Shown here: positions 53,492 through 60,227 of the stretch, piece by piece
Layout: every line of letters begins with the position of its first letter
How positions within the stretch are numbered: the first letter of the stretch is position 1
Source: Pseudoalteromonas sp. S16_S37
GTDB lineage: Bacteria; Pseudomonadota; Gammaproteobacteria; Enterobacterales; Alteromonadaceae
Direction: 5' to 3'
NCBI RefSeq assembly: GCF_014694405.1
Contig: NZ_JAAUWV010000025.1
Span: forward strand, 1 to 60,227
Length of the DNA: 60,227 nt
Position numbers and translations under genes: made by a program
Notes under the pieces: generated by a model
The model's database searches: none
Told to the model about the DNA's origin: nothing
Seen by the model: the letters and a program-made list of their open reading frames with translations, nothing else

Positions 53492-53690
53492 TTTAAGTTA
53501 CCTTTTTTACATGTTGTTAACCGCTGTAAATAAAACAGGTAAATTAAAGCATGTCAATAGTGTGTTTTTTGAGCTGTTTGGTGTGAGTGGATATTTAATT
53601 TATGAATAAATTTATATGGTCTGAAACTTTAAATTAAAAACCATTTTGAACAAAAAATATACACAAGCTTTGTTTTATTTAACTAAAAAT

Positions 53691-54749
53691 TTATTTTACT
53701 AGCGCTGTCATATTGTCTAGGGTGAATGGTTGTGGGGCTGGAGTAGTGTGTGTGTGCGAAAAGTATCTGAAGTCGATTTTTCCCAATTCTTTTGTATGTA
53801 TAGCTTTATACAAACTCTCATACTTTGGTTTGTAAGCCTTAAAGATAGGTAGTTTCAAATCTCCTATGTAGTTTTTATTATCTACGTCAAAATCAGCAAT
53901 TTTAATGATAGCTAAAGCACCTAAAGTGACGTGACCTCCTACAGATACATCAAGCCTTGTATGTTGATCTTTATCCCAGTTTATTCCACCGATCAGGATA
54001 TGTTGACGCATAGAAAGTTCAGTTGCCGCCCTGACAGCACCAGTTGCCATCGCGTCATTTGCTGCCCAAATTATTTTTGTATTGTTAAAGCGTTGCAGCA
54101 AACCTTTCGTAATATTATAAGCTTCTTGCTCAGACCAATTCGCGTTCACTCTTTCCAAAAGTTTTAAATAGTAAGAACGGTTGCTATAACTCAACAAACC
54201 TTGTTCACGCAGTTTCGCTGCGTCTGTTGCTGACTCTCCAAGCAAAGCGAGCGTGCTAATGGTGGGGTTTTTCTTCGATTTTATTACACGGTTTTCTAAT
54301 TCTTGTATCAGCAGACGTCCCGCTTGGTAATTATCAGGAACTATAGATCCCAAAATACCAAAACCACGTGCTCTTAAGCGGATCAACTCTTGTTTTGTCG
54401 GTTTGTTTAACAAAAAGATGATTTTGTCGTGTACTTGTGTTGACGTCAGTAATGCTTGTGTTGCTGCTGACTTTTCATCTACAAGAATAATGTAATGGTC
54501 TTTTCTCGTTAGAGCACTGTTTATGACGTGTTTCATCTGAATATGATTACGCTCAGCATACATAATGTTTAAGTCGACATCTAAGTCATCTGCTGCAGCT
54601 TGCATAAAGGCGGATACATTTAGCCAAAAGCTCCCTGTTGGATTATCTTGCGAGAAACCAGGATTAACAAAAGTGATTTTTACCTGTTGTGCTTGGCAAG
54701 TCATAGCAAAAAATAAAATACACAACAAAGACACGAGTTTTTTTAGCAA
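53691..54749 (-). CDS. Orphan sugar-type periplasmic binding protein (Peripla_BP_4)
   Basis: 352 residues. TTG start with a perfect AAGGAGGT site. Signal peptide MLKKLVSLLCILFFAMTCQA, then the two-lobe type-I binding fold: KITFVNPGFSQDNPTGSFW, DHYIILVDEKSAATQALL, GILGSIVPDNYQAGRLLIQE, NNTKIIWAANDAMATGAVRA. Such proteins bind sugars or autoinducer-2-like ligands. No ABC transporter components are adjacent, so it could serve a receptor or sensor. Upstream it is divergent from the cytochrome b562-like gene. Confidence 0.82.
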   Translation of the reverse strand: MLKKLVSLLCILFFAMTCQAQQVKITFVNPGFSQDNPTGSFWLNVSAFMQAAADDLDVDLNIMYAERNHIQMKHVINSALTRKDHYIILVDEKSAATQALLTSTQVHDKIIFLLNKPTKQELIRLRARGFGILGSIVPDNYQAGRLLIQELENRVIKSKKNPTISTLALLGESATDAAKLREQGLLSYSNRSYYLKLLERVNANWSEQEAYNITKGLLQRFNNTKIIWAANDAMATGAVRAATELSMRQHILIGGINWDKDQHTRLDVSVGGHVTLGALAIIKIADFDVDNKNYIGDLKLPIFKAYKPKYESLYKAIHTKELGKIDFRYFSHTHTTPAPQPFTLDNMTALVK

Positions 54750-54893
54750 CGCCTACCTCCTTATTTTTATTTAAGTAATTATTATGGCACAAAAATATAA
54801 AAACACGTGCTCTACAAAAGTAATGCCTGCTTGGTATCACTTTGTTCGAGTTCAAAAGATCACTATAATGCGACTCTACTTTTGGGAGGATAT

Positions 54894-55286
54894 ATGTATC
54901 GAATTTTTTGCCTAGTTTTATTTTGTATGAGTTCACTTGTTTTAGCCAAGCAAAGCAGCGATTTAGAAGTGACAATGAAAAATATGGGCCATGCATACAA
55001 GCAAGCTATGAAAAGTCAATCACAGCAAGACTTAGTAGCACAAATTGATGAATTCAAAAAGCACCTGCTTATTAGCAAACAGCATACATTTACAGCAAAG
55101 TTGCAAGATGAATCGCAACAAGGGCTTAACAAAGTCTTGAATGTTATCGACACCAGTAAATTATTGGCCGAGCAGGGGAAGTTAGCCGAAGCTAAAATGA
55201 GGCTACAAGAAATAGACGAATTGAGAAAGCAATATCACAAATTACATGAACCCCCCAGTATTTGGGACTTGTTGTTCGGGAATTAA
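54894..55286 (+). CDS. Cytochrome b562-like periplasmic protein
   Basis: 130 residues from ATG 54894, preceded by GGGAGG. Signal peptide MYRIFCLVLFCMSSLVLA, then a four-helix bundle: SDLEVTMKNMGHAYKQAM matches the heme-ligand Met region of cytochrome b562 and LRKQYHKLH the His-ligand end helix. Residual C-terminal PPSIWDLLFGN is extra. If both ligands are used it binds b-heme; the family also contains heme-free members. Confidence 0.72.
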   Translation: MYRIFCLVLFCMSSLVLAKQSSDLEVTMKNMGHAYKQAMKSQSQQDLVAQIDEFKKHLLISKQHTFTAKLQDESQQGLNKVLNVIDTSKLLAEQGKLAEAKMRLQEIDELRKQYHKLHEPPSIWDLLFGN

Positions 55287-55451
55287 CCAACAACTGAGAC
55301 TGGGTTTTGTTTAATTCCTCTACTAAAAAGTCAGTATTATTAATTTTTGTCGTAAACCGTTTGAATATTGTGCAACTGTTCAGAATTGGGCTAGCTATTC
55401 GTAGCCAGCCTGATATAAATAATAGAGCGTAATGTTTAATAGGGAGCCGCT

Positions 55452-55715
55452 ATGACGGAACAAAACCAACAATTAGATAATAGCGTCATTGCGACATTAA
55501 AAAATAAAGACCACTCATCATTGACTGAAAAGCTGGATGGACTAGCTTGTACTCACAGCGATATTATCGAGCTTTTAGCCCAGTATCAGGCATTAAGCGA
55601 ACAAGACGACGATGAAAAGTTCGATAATTGGTACGATGAATTATGTCAATCCCAGCTTGATGTGTTAAAGGCTTTTGAAGTTATGAGGGCTCATTTTGAG
55701 CAGGAATATCAATAG
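55452..55715 (+). CDS. Hypothetical small acidic protein
   Basis: 87 residues, very acidic, helical, no signal peptide or membrane segment (ALSEQDDDEKFDNWYDELCQ; LDVLKAFEVMRAHFEQ). GGGAG lies before the ATG, supporting translation. Not recognised; no inference from neighbours beyond sharing strand with the cytochrome b562-like gene. Confidence 0.6.
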   Translation: MTEQNQQLDNSVIATLKNKDHSSLTEKLDGLACTHSDIIELLAQYQALSEQDDDEKFDNWYDELCQSQLDVLKAFEVMRAHFEQEYQ

Positions 55716-55844
55716 TTTATATATTGTTTTTGATATCTGAACTCACGTAATCTTGTGTAATAATGTACCAATTTGACTGTTTTGCAATATCTACTTCCTT
55801 TGTCTATGTTTAACTGCGTTTAAGCGTTTGACAAAGGAAGTTTT

Positions 55845-56633
55845 ATGAAGCCCATATTATCTGTTTTATTATTTGTTATAGTCAATTTAGCCTACGCCAA
55901 TGGCAATAACACAATTGCTGTGCAGCCTATTACAGAGCAGGTTACTCTGCTGAAAAGCAGCGATAGCTCGACAAATATAGGTCTAATTAAAACACCACAA
56001 GGATTGGTTTTAATTGATCCCATGCCCGGAAACGAGCACTTTAGTCGTTTACACAACACCATCCAATCTTTAGACAATAGTCAAACCCCAGTTCGTTATG
56101 TGCTTAATACTCACGGACACTCTGATCATATCGGTGGCAATGCATTTTTTGAGCGCCTTGGTGCGGTGGTTAATCAACCAAACGCTAGCATCATACTTTA
56201 TGAAATGCGTTCTCATAGCTCTGATGATTTTGTGTATTATGTTCCGCAAAGCAATGTTGTATTTGTAGGCGATGTGTTTGATACCAGCTGGCACCCTACA
56301 TTTTATGTCGGAGGCGTCAAAGGTTTTACCAAAGCAATAGACAAAATTTTAAATATAGGTGATGAGCAGACCATTATAGTGCCTGGCCATGGCCGTATTG
56401 CAGATAAAGCGCAATTAAGAGCGTTCAAAAAAAATACTTTAGCGTGGATAGACAGAGTGAAAACGCTTCATACTGCGGGTAGAACTACATCTAACATTGC
56501 CAATGATCCGCAAATATTAGCACTCATTGAAAAATTTAACTACGACAAGCAAAAGCAGTTTTTGCCAGAAAAAGCGTTTCACCGTTTTATAAAAAGAACG
56601 GTTTCAGTAATAGATAATGACAAGAAGCTTTGA
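55845..56633 (+). CDS. Exported metallo-beta-lactamase-fold hydrolase
   Basis: 262 residues with signal peptide (MKPILSVLLFVIVNLAYA). MBL zinc motif NTHGHSDHIGGNAFF (HxHxDH), then GDVFDTSWHPTFYVGG and the final metal His in VPGHGRI. Related to subclass of secreted MBL-fold hydrolases of unknown substrate; beta-lactamase activity should not be assumed. AAGGAAG before the ATG. Confidence 0.86.
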   Translation: MKPILSVLLFVIVNLAYANGNNTIAVQPITEQVTLLKSSDSSTNIGLIKTPQGLVLIDPMPGNEHFSRLHNTIQSLDNSQTPVRYVLNTHGHSDHIGGNAFFERLGAVVNQPNASIILYEMRSHSSDDFVYYVPQSNVVFVGDVFDTSWHPTFYVGGVKGFTKAIDKILNIGDEQTIIVPGHGRIADKAQLRAFKKNTLAWIDRVKTLHTAGRTTSNIANDPQILALIEKFNYDKQKQFLPEKAFHRFIKRTVSVIDNDKKL

Positions 56634-56654
56634 GTCGCAATTAACAATCACCGA

Positions 56655-56681
56655 AGTTGCGGCTACAGGGTAGTCGCAACT
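56655..56681. terminator. Hairpin between MBL-fold and DUF6058 genes
   Basis: AGTTGCG / CGCAACT stem extended by G-T and GTA/TAC pairs, between converging stops and touching the minus-strand gene's stop codon. Confidence 0.7.
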
Positions 56682-57333
56682 ACTTAATTGATAGATCATA
56701 TTTTAAAATTAATGCGTCGATGTAGCGCTCACGCAATGAGAGACTACGTTCATGCTTTGCCGGATGACTAAAGGCACGGTTAAGTAGTTTAATGGCTTGT
56801 AATAATCTTGGACGCAGTTCTTGATTGATACTTGCAGCTGTTCTGTCTTCAGTTATTTCATCTACTATAGCGCGACCTAATTCAATTTGTACAAGCTCTT
56901 CAACCAGTCCATTTTGGCTAATAGCGCCGTATTTACTACATAGAAACTGTTGCCATGCATTTTGCACTTGCTCGCATAAATCGTCATTAAAGCGTTCGTC
57001 TTGGCAGCTAAAGCCCTGTTGTTGGTACTTGCTCAAACTTTGCATATATTGCTGATAAAAAAGTTCATAGGCATGAGCAGAGTTAGAAGCTTTATGCTTA
57101 ACTAAATCAAGCCCCCATTGGGCGCAGCCTCTAGGGTAATAGTCGGTAAATTCTTCGCATTCATAAATGCCTAAAAAAGAGCTGCATTTTATTTGATTTT
57201 GAATACTGTAACTTGGTTTTGGGAATAATCCTTGTTCTTGCCAAGCAAACAGTTGTTCAGCATCAATCTTCAATGCGTGGCAGAGTTCGTCGGTGTGGTA
57301 AAAATAGGTATTTAAATAGTTAGTTAAGCTCAT
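56680..57333 (-). CDS. DUF6058-like protein
   Basis: 217 residues, soluble, helical. N-terminus LTNYLNTYFYHTDELCHALKIDAEQLFAWQEQGLFPKPSY resembles a helix-turn-helix-like start (residues 5-45) of the DUF6058 family, sometimes listed as natural-product-biosynthesis-associated; then YYPRGCAQWGLDLV. No catalytic motif is seen and function is unknown. Divergent from dapA. Confidence 0.55.
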   Translation of the reverse strand: MSLTNYLNTYFYHTDELCHALKIDAEQLFAWQEQGLFPKPSYSIQNQIKCSSFLGIYECEEFTDYYPRGCAQWGLDLVKHKASNSAHAYELFYQQYMQSLSKYQQQGFSCQDERFNDDLCEQVQNAWQQFLCSKYGAISQNGLVEELVQIELGRAIVDEITEDRTAASINQELRPRLLQAIKLLNRAFSHPAKHERSLSLRERYIDALILKYDLSIK

Positions 57334-57553
57334 AGTAGTTAACTGGATATATGTACAGTGTTTTGATTTTGACCCATGTTTATGTCTTTTTCAAGCAAAA
57401 AGATAGTTTTGCCCCGTAGCCATGGTAAACAAAGGTGGTGTGTGATTGAGCTATTTACTTTTTTTGGAAAAATTTAGCGCTTTGACCCTCGGATAATAAA
57501 GTGATTTGTGGTAAAACAGTGCGCAAACTCGACAACTGCAAAATTAGAGCACT

Positions 57554-58468
57554 ATGCGAACGATTCAAACGATAAAACAAGCGAGCCTAATTACGGCAAT
57601 CAAAACACCTTACAACGTCAACGGTGAAATTGATCTAGATACTTATGATGAGCTGGTAGAAGCACAGATTGCTGGGGGTGTTGACGGCGTTATTGTTGGC
57701 GGAACAACAGGCGAAGGCCAGTTAATGAACTGGGAAGAGCATTTAATGCTGATTGCCCATAGTGTAAATAAGTTCTCAGATAGAATTTTAATCGTCGGTA
57801 ATACGGGTAGTAATAATACACGCGAAGCAATAAAAGCCACCGAATACGGTTTTGCTTCTGGTATGGATGCAGCCCTGCAGATAAACCCATACTACGGTAG
57901 AACATCTATCGAAGGCGTTAAAACCCATTTTCAGCGCGTGCTAGATATTGGACCTGCCTTTATCTACAACGTACCTGGGCGCACAGGGCAAGACTTAACG
58001 CCAGATATCATTGAACCGTTAGCAAAGCATAAAAACTTTATTGGTGTTAAAGAATGCGGTGGTAATGAGCGTATTGCACATTATGAGTCTAAAGGTATTG
58101 CGTGCTGGTCTGGTAACGACGATGAGGCGCATGAAAGCCGTCATCACTTTCAGTCACATGGGGTAATTTCGGTGACGTCTAACTTAATCCCAGGTTTGTT
58201 TCGCAAGCTAATGGACAAGGAAAATAACGCGTTAAATCAGCAGCTACAGCCGCTTATGCAATGGTTGTTTTGTGAGCCAAATCCAATTGCGATTAATACA
58301 GCTTTGATCATGACGGGGGCTGTTAAACCAGTGTTTCGCTTACCTTACGTGCCTTTAAATGATGCGCAGCAACAACAGGGGGTTGGGCTTATAAATCAAC
58401 TGAACGAAGCTGATGTGGTCGGTGGTAAAGCTAAAGTGATCGATCAAACACTATTAAAACTTTGTTAG
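57554..58468 (+). CDS. dapA: 4-hydroxy-tetrahydrodipicolinate synthase, plant-type
   Basis: 304 residues. First committed step of lysine/diaminopimelate synthesis from pyruvate and aspartate semialdehyde. Catalytic set: T51/T52 in GGTTGEG, Y138 and R143 in YNVPGRTG, Schiff-base K166 in GVKECGG. The sequence resembles plant chloroplast enzymes far more than E. coli Dap[87 protein letters not shown]60 sits where plant enzymes have the lysine-site Trp and E. coli has His53. Not in an operon with other dap genes. Confidence 0.93.
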   Translation: MRTIQTIKQASLITAIKTPYNVNGEIDLDTYDELVEAQIAGGVDGVIVGGTTGEGQLMNWEEHLMLIAHSVNKFSDRILIVGNTGSNNTREAIKATEYGFASGMDAALQINPYYGRTSIEGVKTHFQRVLDIGPAFIYNVPGRTGQDLTPDIIEPLAKHKNFIGVKECGGNERIAHYESKGIACWSGNDDEAHESRHHFQSHGVISVTSNLIPGLFRKLMDKENNALNQQLQPLMQWLFCEPNPIAINTALIMTGAVKPVFRLPYVPLNDAQQQQGVGLINQLNEADVVGGKAKVIDQTLLKLC

Positions 58469-58490
58469 GTTTGAACAAATAACGTATAAT
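58462..58490 (+). promoter_or_regulatory. Sigma-70 promoter of rhlE within the dapA 3' end
   Basis: TTGTTA (58462-58467), 17-base spacer, TATAAT (58485-58490). The -35 covers the dapA stop codon and the -10 directly abuts the dapA terminator stem. Confidence 0.7.
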
Positions 58491-58522
58491 CTGCGGCCCT
58501 TAAGTATTGGCCGCAGGTTTTT
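58491..58522 (+). terminator. dapA terminator overlapping rhlE transcription start
   Basis: CTGCGGCC / GGCCGCAG, 8-bp perfect stem, 10-base loop, then GTTTTT. It ends dapA; transcripts starting from the promoter just upstream would begin inside the stem-loop and so escape it. Confidence 0.75.
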
Positions 58523-58525
58523 ACC

Positions 58526-59824
58526 ATGAATTTTAAATCTTTTAGCTTTTCACCTTTGCTGTTACAAGCATTAGACGAATTAAATTTCCATACCCTAACC
58601 CCAATACAGCAAGCCGCTATTCCTGTAGTACGTAAAGGCCACGATGTTTTGGCTACAGCGCAAACGGGTACAGGTAAAACCGCTGCTTTTGCGTTACCCA
58701 TTATTCAAAAGCTCCTTGATGAGGAAGCGTGTGGGCAACCTCGCGCACTGATTGTGGCGCCAACAAGAGAGCTTGCAGAGCAAATTGCTTTAAACTGTGC
58801 TGCATTTTGTAAACATACAGAGCTTAAAACGGTCGCTTTATTTGGTGGTGTCAGCCCTGAAGGACAAGCACAGCTGCTAGCGAAAGGTGCTGATATCGTT
58901 GTTGCAACACCGGGGCGTTTACTTGATCAGATCCGTTTAGGTAATTTGAGCCTAGCTAAAGTAACTCACCTAGTGCTTGACGAAGCTGACCGTATGCTAG
59001 ATATGGGTTTTATTACCGATATGCAGCAGGTTATTAATTTAGTGGATGAAAACAGACAATTGTTATTGTTCTCAGCGACTTTCCCTCCTGCGATGAAGCA
59101 ATTTGCCTCGCAAGTTTTACGTCACCCTAAATATGTGCAAGTTACACCAGAAAACACCACTGCAGAAACTGTACGCCACGTGGTTTACCCTGTAGAGCAA
59201 AGCCGCAAAAGAGAACTACTATCGGAACTGATAGGTAAAAAGAATTGGCAGCAGGTATTGGTTTTCGTCAATATGAAAGATGTTGCTGATGAGCTGGTGG
59301 AAGAGCTTAACTTAGATGGTATTCCTGCTATTGTTTGTCATGGCGATAAAAAGCAAGGCGCTCGTCGCAGAGCATTAAGAGAGTTCAAAGAAGGCAAATA
59401 CCGCGTGTTAGTAGCAACAGAAGTTGCGGCACGAGGTATAGATATTGAAGGCTTACCACGTGTTGTAAACTACGACTTGCCTTACTTAGCCGAAGACTAC
59501 GTTCACCGTATCGGTCGTACGGGTCGTGCAGGAAACCAAGGTCAAGCCATCTCATTTGTATCTCGAGAAGAAGAGCAAGTTTTAGTACATATTGAGCAGC
59601 TAATTGAGCAGCAGATTAAACGCTATTATTTGCCAGGTTATGAAGTGAGCAATCGAGATTCACTGATTAAAAAGCTTACCAAAAAGCCTGCGCATCAACG
59701 TCGCCAGCCAAGAAGTAATCGCCCAAGTAATCAAGCGAGTGGCGAAGCAAGAGCTAAAAACCGCTCGCGCATAGCGAATGTGCGCAAACAAATTAAGGGT
59801 AAAAAGTTAGGTTTAGATAAATAA
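58526..59824 (+). CDS. rhlE: DEAD-box RNA helicase RhlE
   Basis: 432 residues. Q motif FHTLTPIQQAAIPVV, motif I AQTGTGKT, Ia PTRELAEQ, Ib TPGRLLD, II VLDEADRML, III FSATF, IV VLVFVNMKD, V VLVATEVAARGIDI, VI HRIGRTGRAG, and a basic C-terminal tail (HQRRQPRSNRPSNQ). The RhlE group remodels structured RNA in ribosome assembly and decay. Confidence 0.96.
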   Translation: MNFKSFSFSPLLLQALDELNFHTLTPIQQAAIPVVRKGHDVLATAQTGTGKTAAFALPIIQKLLDEEACGQPRALIVAPTRELAEQIALNCAAFCKHTELKTVALFGGVSPEGQAQLLAKGADIVVATPGRLLDQIRLGNLSLAKVTHLVLDEADRMLDMGFITDMQQVINLVDENRQLLLFSATFPPAMKQFASQVLRHPKYVQVTPENTTAETVRHVVYPVEQSRKRELLSELIGKKNWQQVLVFVNMKDVADELVEELNLDGIPAIVCHGDKKQGARRRALREFKEGKYRVLVATEVAARGIDIEGLPRVVNYDLPYLAEDYVHRIGRTGRAGNQGQAISFVSREEEQVLVHIEQLIEQQIKRYYLPGYEVSNRDSLIKKLTKKPAHQRRQPRSNRPSNQASGEARAKNRSRIANVRKQIKGKKLGLDK

Positions 59825-59840
59825 CGAACCCAGTAATTAT

Positions 59841-59875
59841 AAAAGGCTTGCATCAGAGCTACTTGCAAGCCTTTT
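59841..59875 (+). terminator. Terminator after rhlE
   Basis: AAAAGGCTTGCA / TGCAAGCCTTTT, 12-bp perfect stem with A- and T-run flanks, 16 bp after the stop. Confidence 0.9.
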
Positions 59876-60227
59876 AATAAAAATATAACCAGCCGTATTT
59901 AGCACTTGGGTAATCGTTGGCTTGTGCTGTGCAACCTGTCATTCCTCTTAACACAAATACTACATATCATTTGGCTATGCTTTGTAAAGTCAAAGTTTTT
60001 TATTAAAAAGCTGTGGGTTATCGATAAAAAGAAGCTTATCCTTGGTTAACACGCTACTTGAATTATCATAAGTTTAGTCAACAATAAAAATTTGATTTAT
60101 AGCTTAACTAGTCGATTCTGAAAATCTCGGTTTTTCAAAAAACTGAGGTTGTTCAATTTGGATTGCCATCTTTAGAGTCGGTTAACCATCTAACGTTTTT
60201 GTTGTTTGATTTTCACGTGCCAATGGC
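59876..60227. other. Intergenic region at the right window edge
   Basis: 352 bp, AT-rich, no gene recognised. A partial minus-strand frame enters from the edge and stops near 60181 but is too short to identify. A weak hairpin (CTCGGTTTTT / AAAAAACTGAG) lies near 60125-60146. Confidence 0.4.

Noticed and set aside
55845..56633. Metallo-beta-lactamase antibiotic-resistance gene
   Set aside because: The HxHxDH fold motif is shared by many hydrolases; overall sequence does not resemble known carbapenemases and there is no resistance context.
57334..57553. Lysine riboswitch upstream of dapA
   Set aside because: The 220-bp divergent gap has none of the conserved lysine-riboswitch core elements I could recognise.
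59876..60227. DnaA-box-like or origin sequences (TTATCGATAA, TTATCC) near the right edge
   Set aside because: Only loose single matches, no clustering and no replication genes nearby.

Overview
The window looks like chromosomal DNA of a marine gammaproteobacterium of the Alteromonadales, most likely Pseudoalteromonas. This is an inference from gene content: two very large Oar-type TonB-dependent receptors, a secreted subtilase with PKD and chitin-binding domains, hmgA/maiA with a MarR regulator, an E. coli-like ppc, dnaK-dnaJ and pqiABC, with fairly low GC and almost every gap holding a plain hairpin terminator. No rRNA, tRNA or CRISPR array was seen.

Layout. 1-117: the 3' end of an IS256-family element cut by the window edge. 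289-5733: Sel1-repeat lipoprotein-like protein, flavin reductase, an overlapping SDR/DCC-family pair, and ppc. 6023-8122: a small STAS-like protein and the pyrimidine-salvage pair cdd/udp, convergent. 8278-12204: membrane protein, ureohydrolase, periplasmic binding protein and three small conserved proteins. 12207-14760: tyrosine catabolism (maiA, hmgA) with a divergent MarR regulator and a palindromic operator between them. 14818-22319: two Oar-like receptors; the second is in an operon with a secreted S1/P1 nuclease. 22540-25574: a membrane-anchored PhnD-like binding protein, a two-TM protein, a beta-flower protein and a LuxI-type acyl-homoserine-lactone synthase without a neighbouring LuxR. 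25569-31483: lipoprotein 5'-nucleotidase, MAPEG protein, M16 peptidase lipoprotein, GNAT enzyme. 31458-34929: pqiABC. 35008-39217: acyl-CoA thioesterase with a FadR-like operator, then dnaK (clear sigma-32 promoter) and dnaJ. 39602-40060: ybaK.

40121-44492 is an accessory island: an Rhs tail fragment, an IS3-family orfA fragment, a two-gene type II restriction-modification system (MvaI/BcnI-family nuclease with a long N-terminal extension plus a Dcm/M.EcoRII-like C5 methyltransferase, predicted CCWGG), and an IS256-family remnant whose end matches the one at position 88-117. 44516-51844 returns to core-like genes: PEBP protein, AraC regulator, a voltage-gated cation channel with an unusually acidic filter, fadE with a FadR-like site, a kinase-like protein and an EamA transporter. 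51875-59824: chitin-binding subtilase, orphan sugar-binding protein, cytochrome b562-like protein, metallo-beta-lactamase-fold protein, DUF6058-like protein, a plant-type dapA and rhlE.

How the genes fit together: several deal with nucleic-acid and nucleoside scavenging (S1/P1 nuclease with its receptor, lipoprotein 5'-nucleotidase, cdd, udp). Lipid metabolism genes (thioesterase, fadE) share FadR-like operator candidates. The points most worth following up are the LuxI-type cluster, the plant-type DapA, the restriction island with its extended MvaI-like nuclease, and the channel filter.
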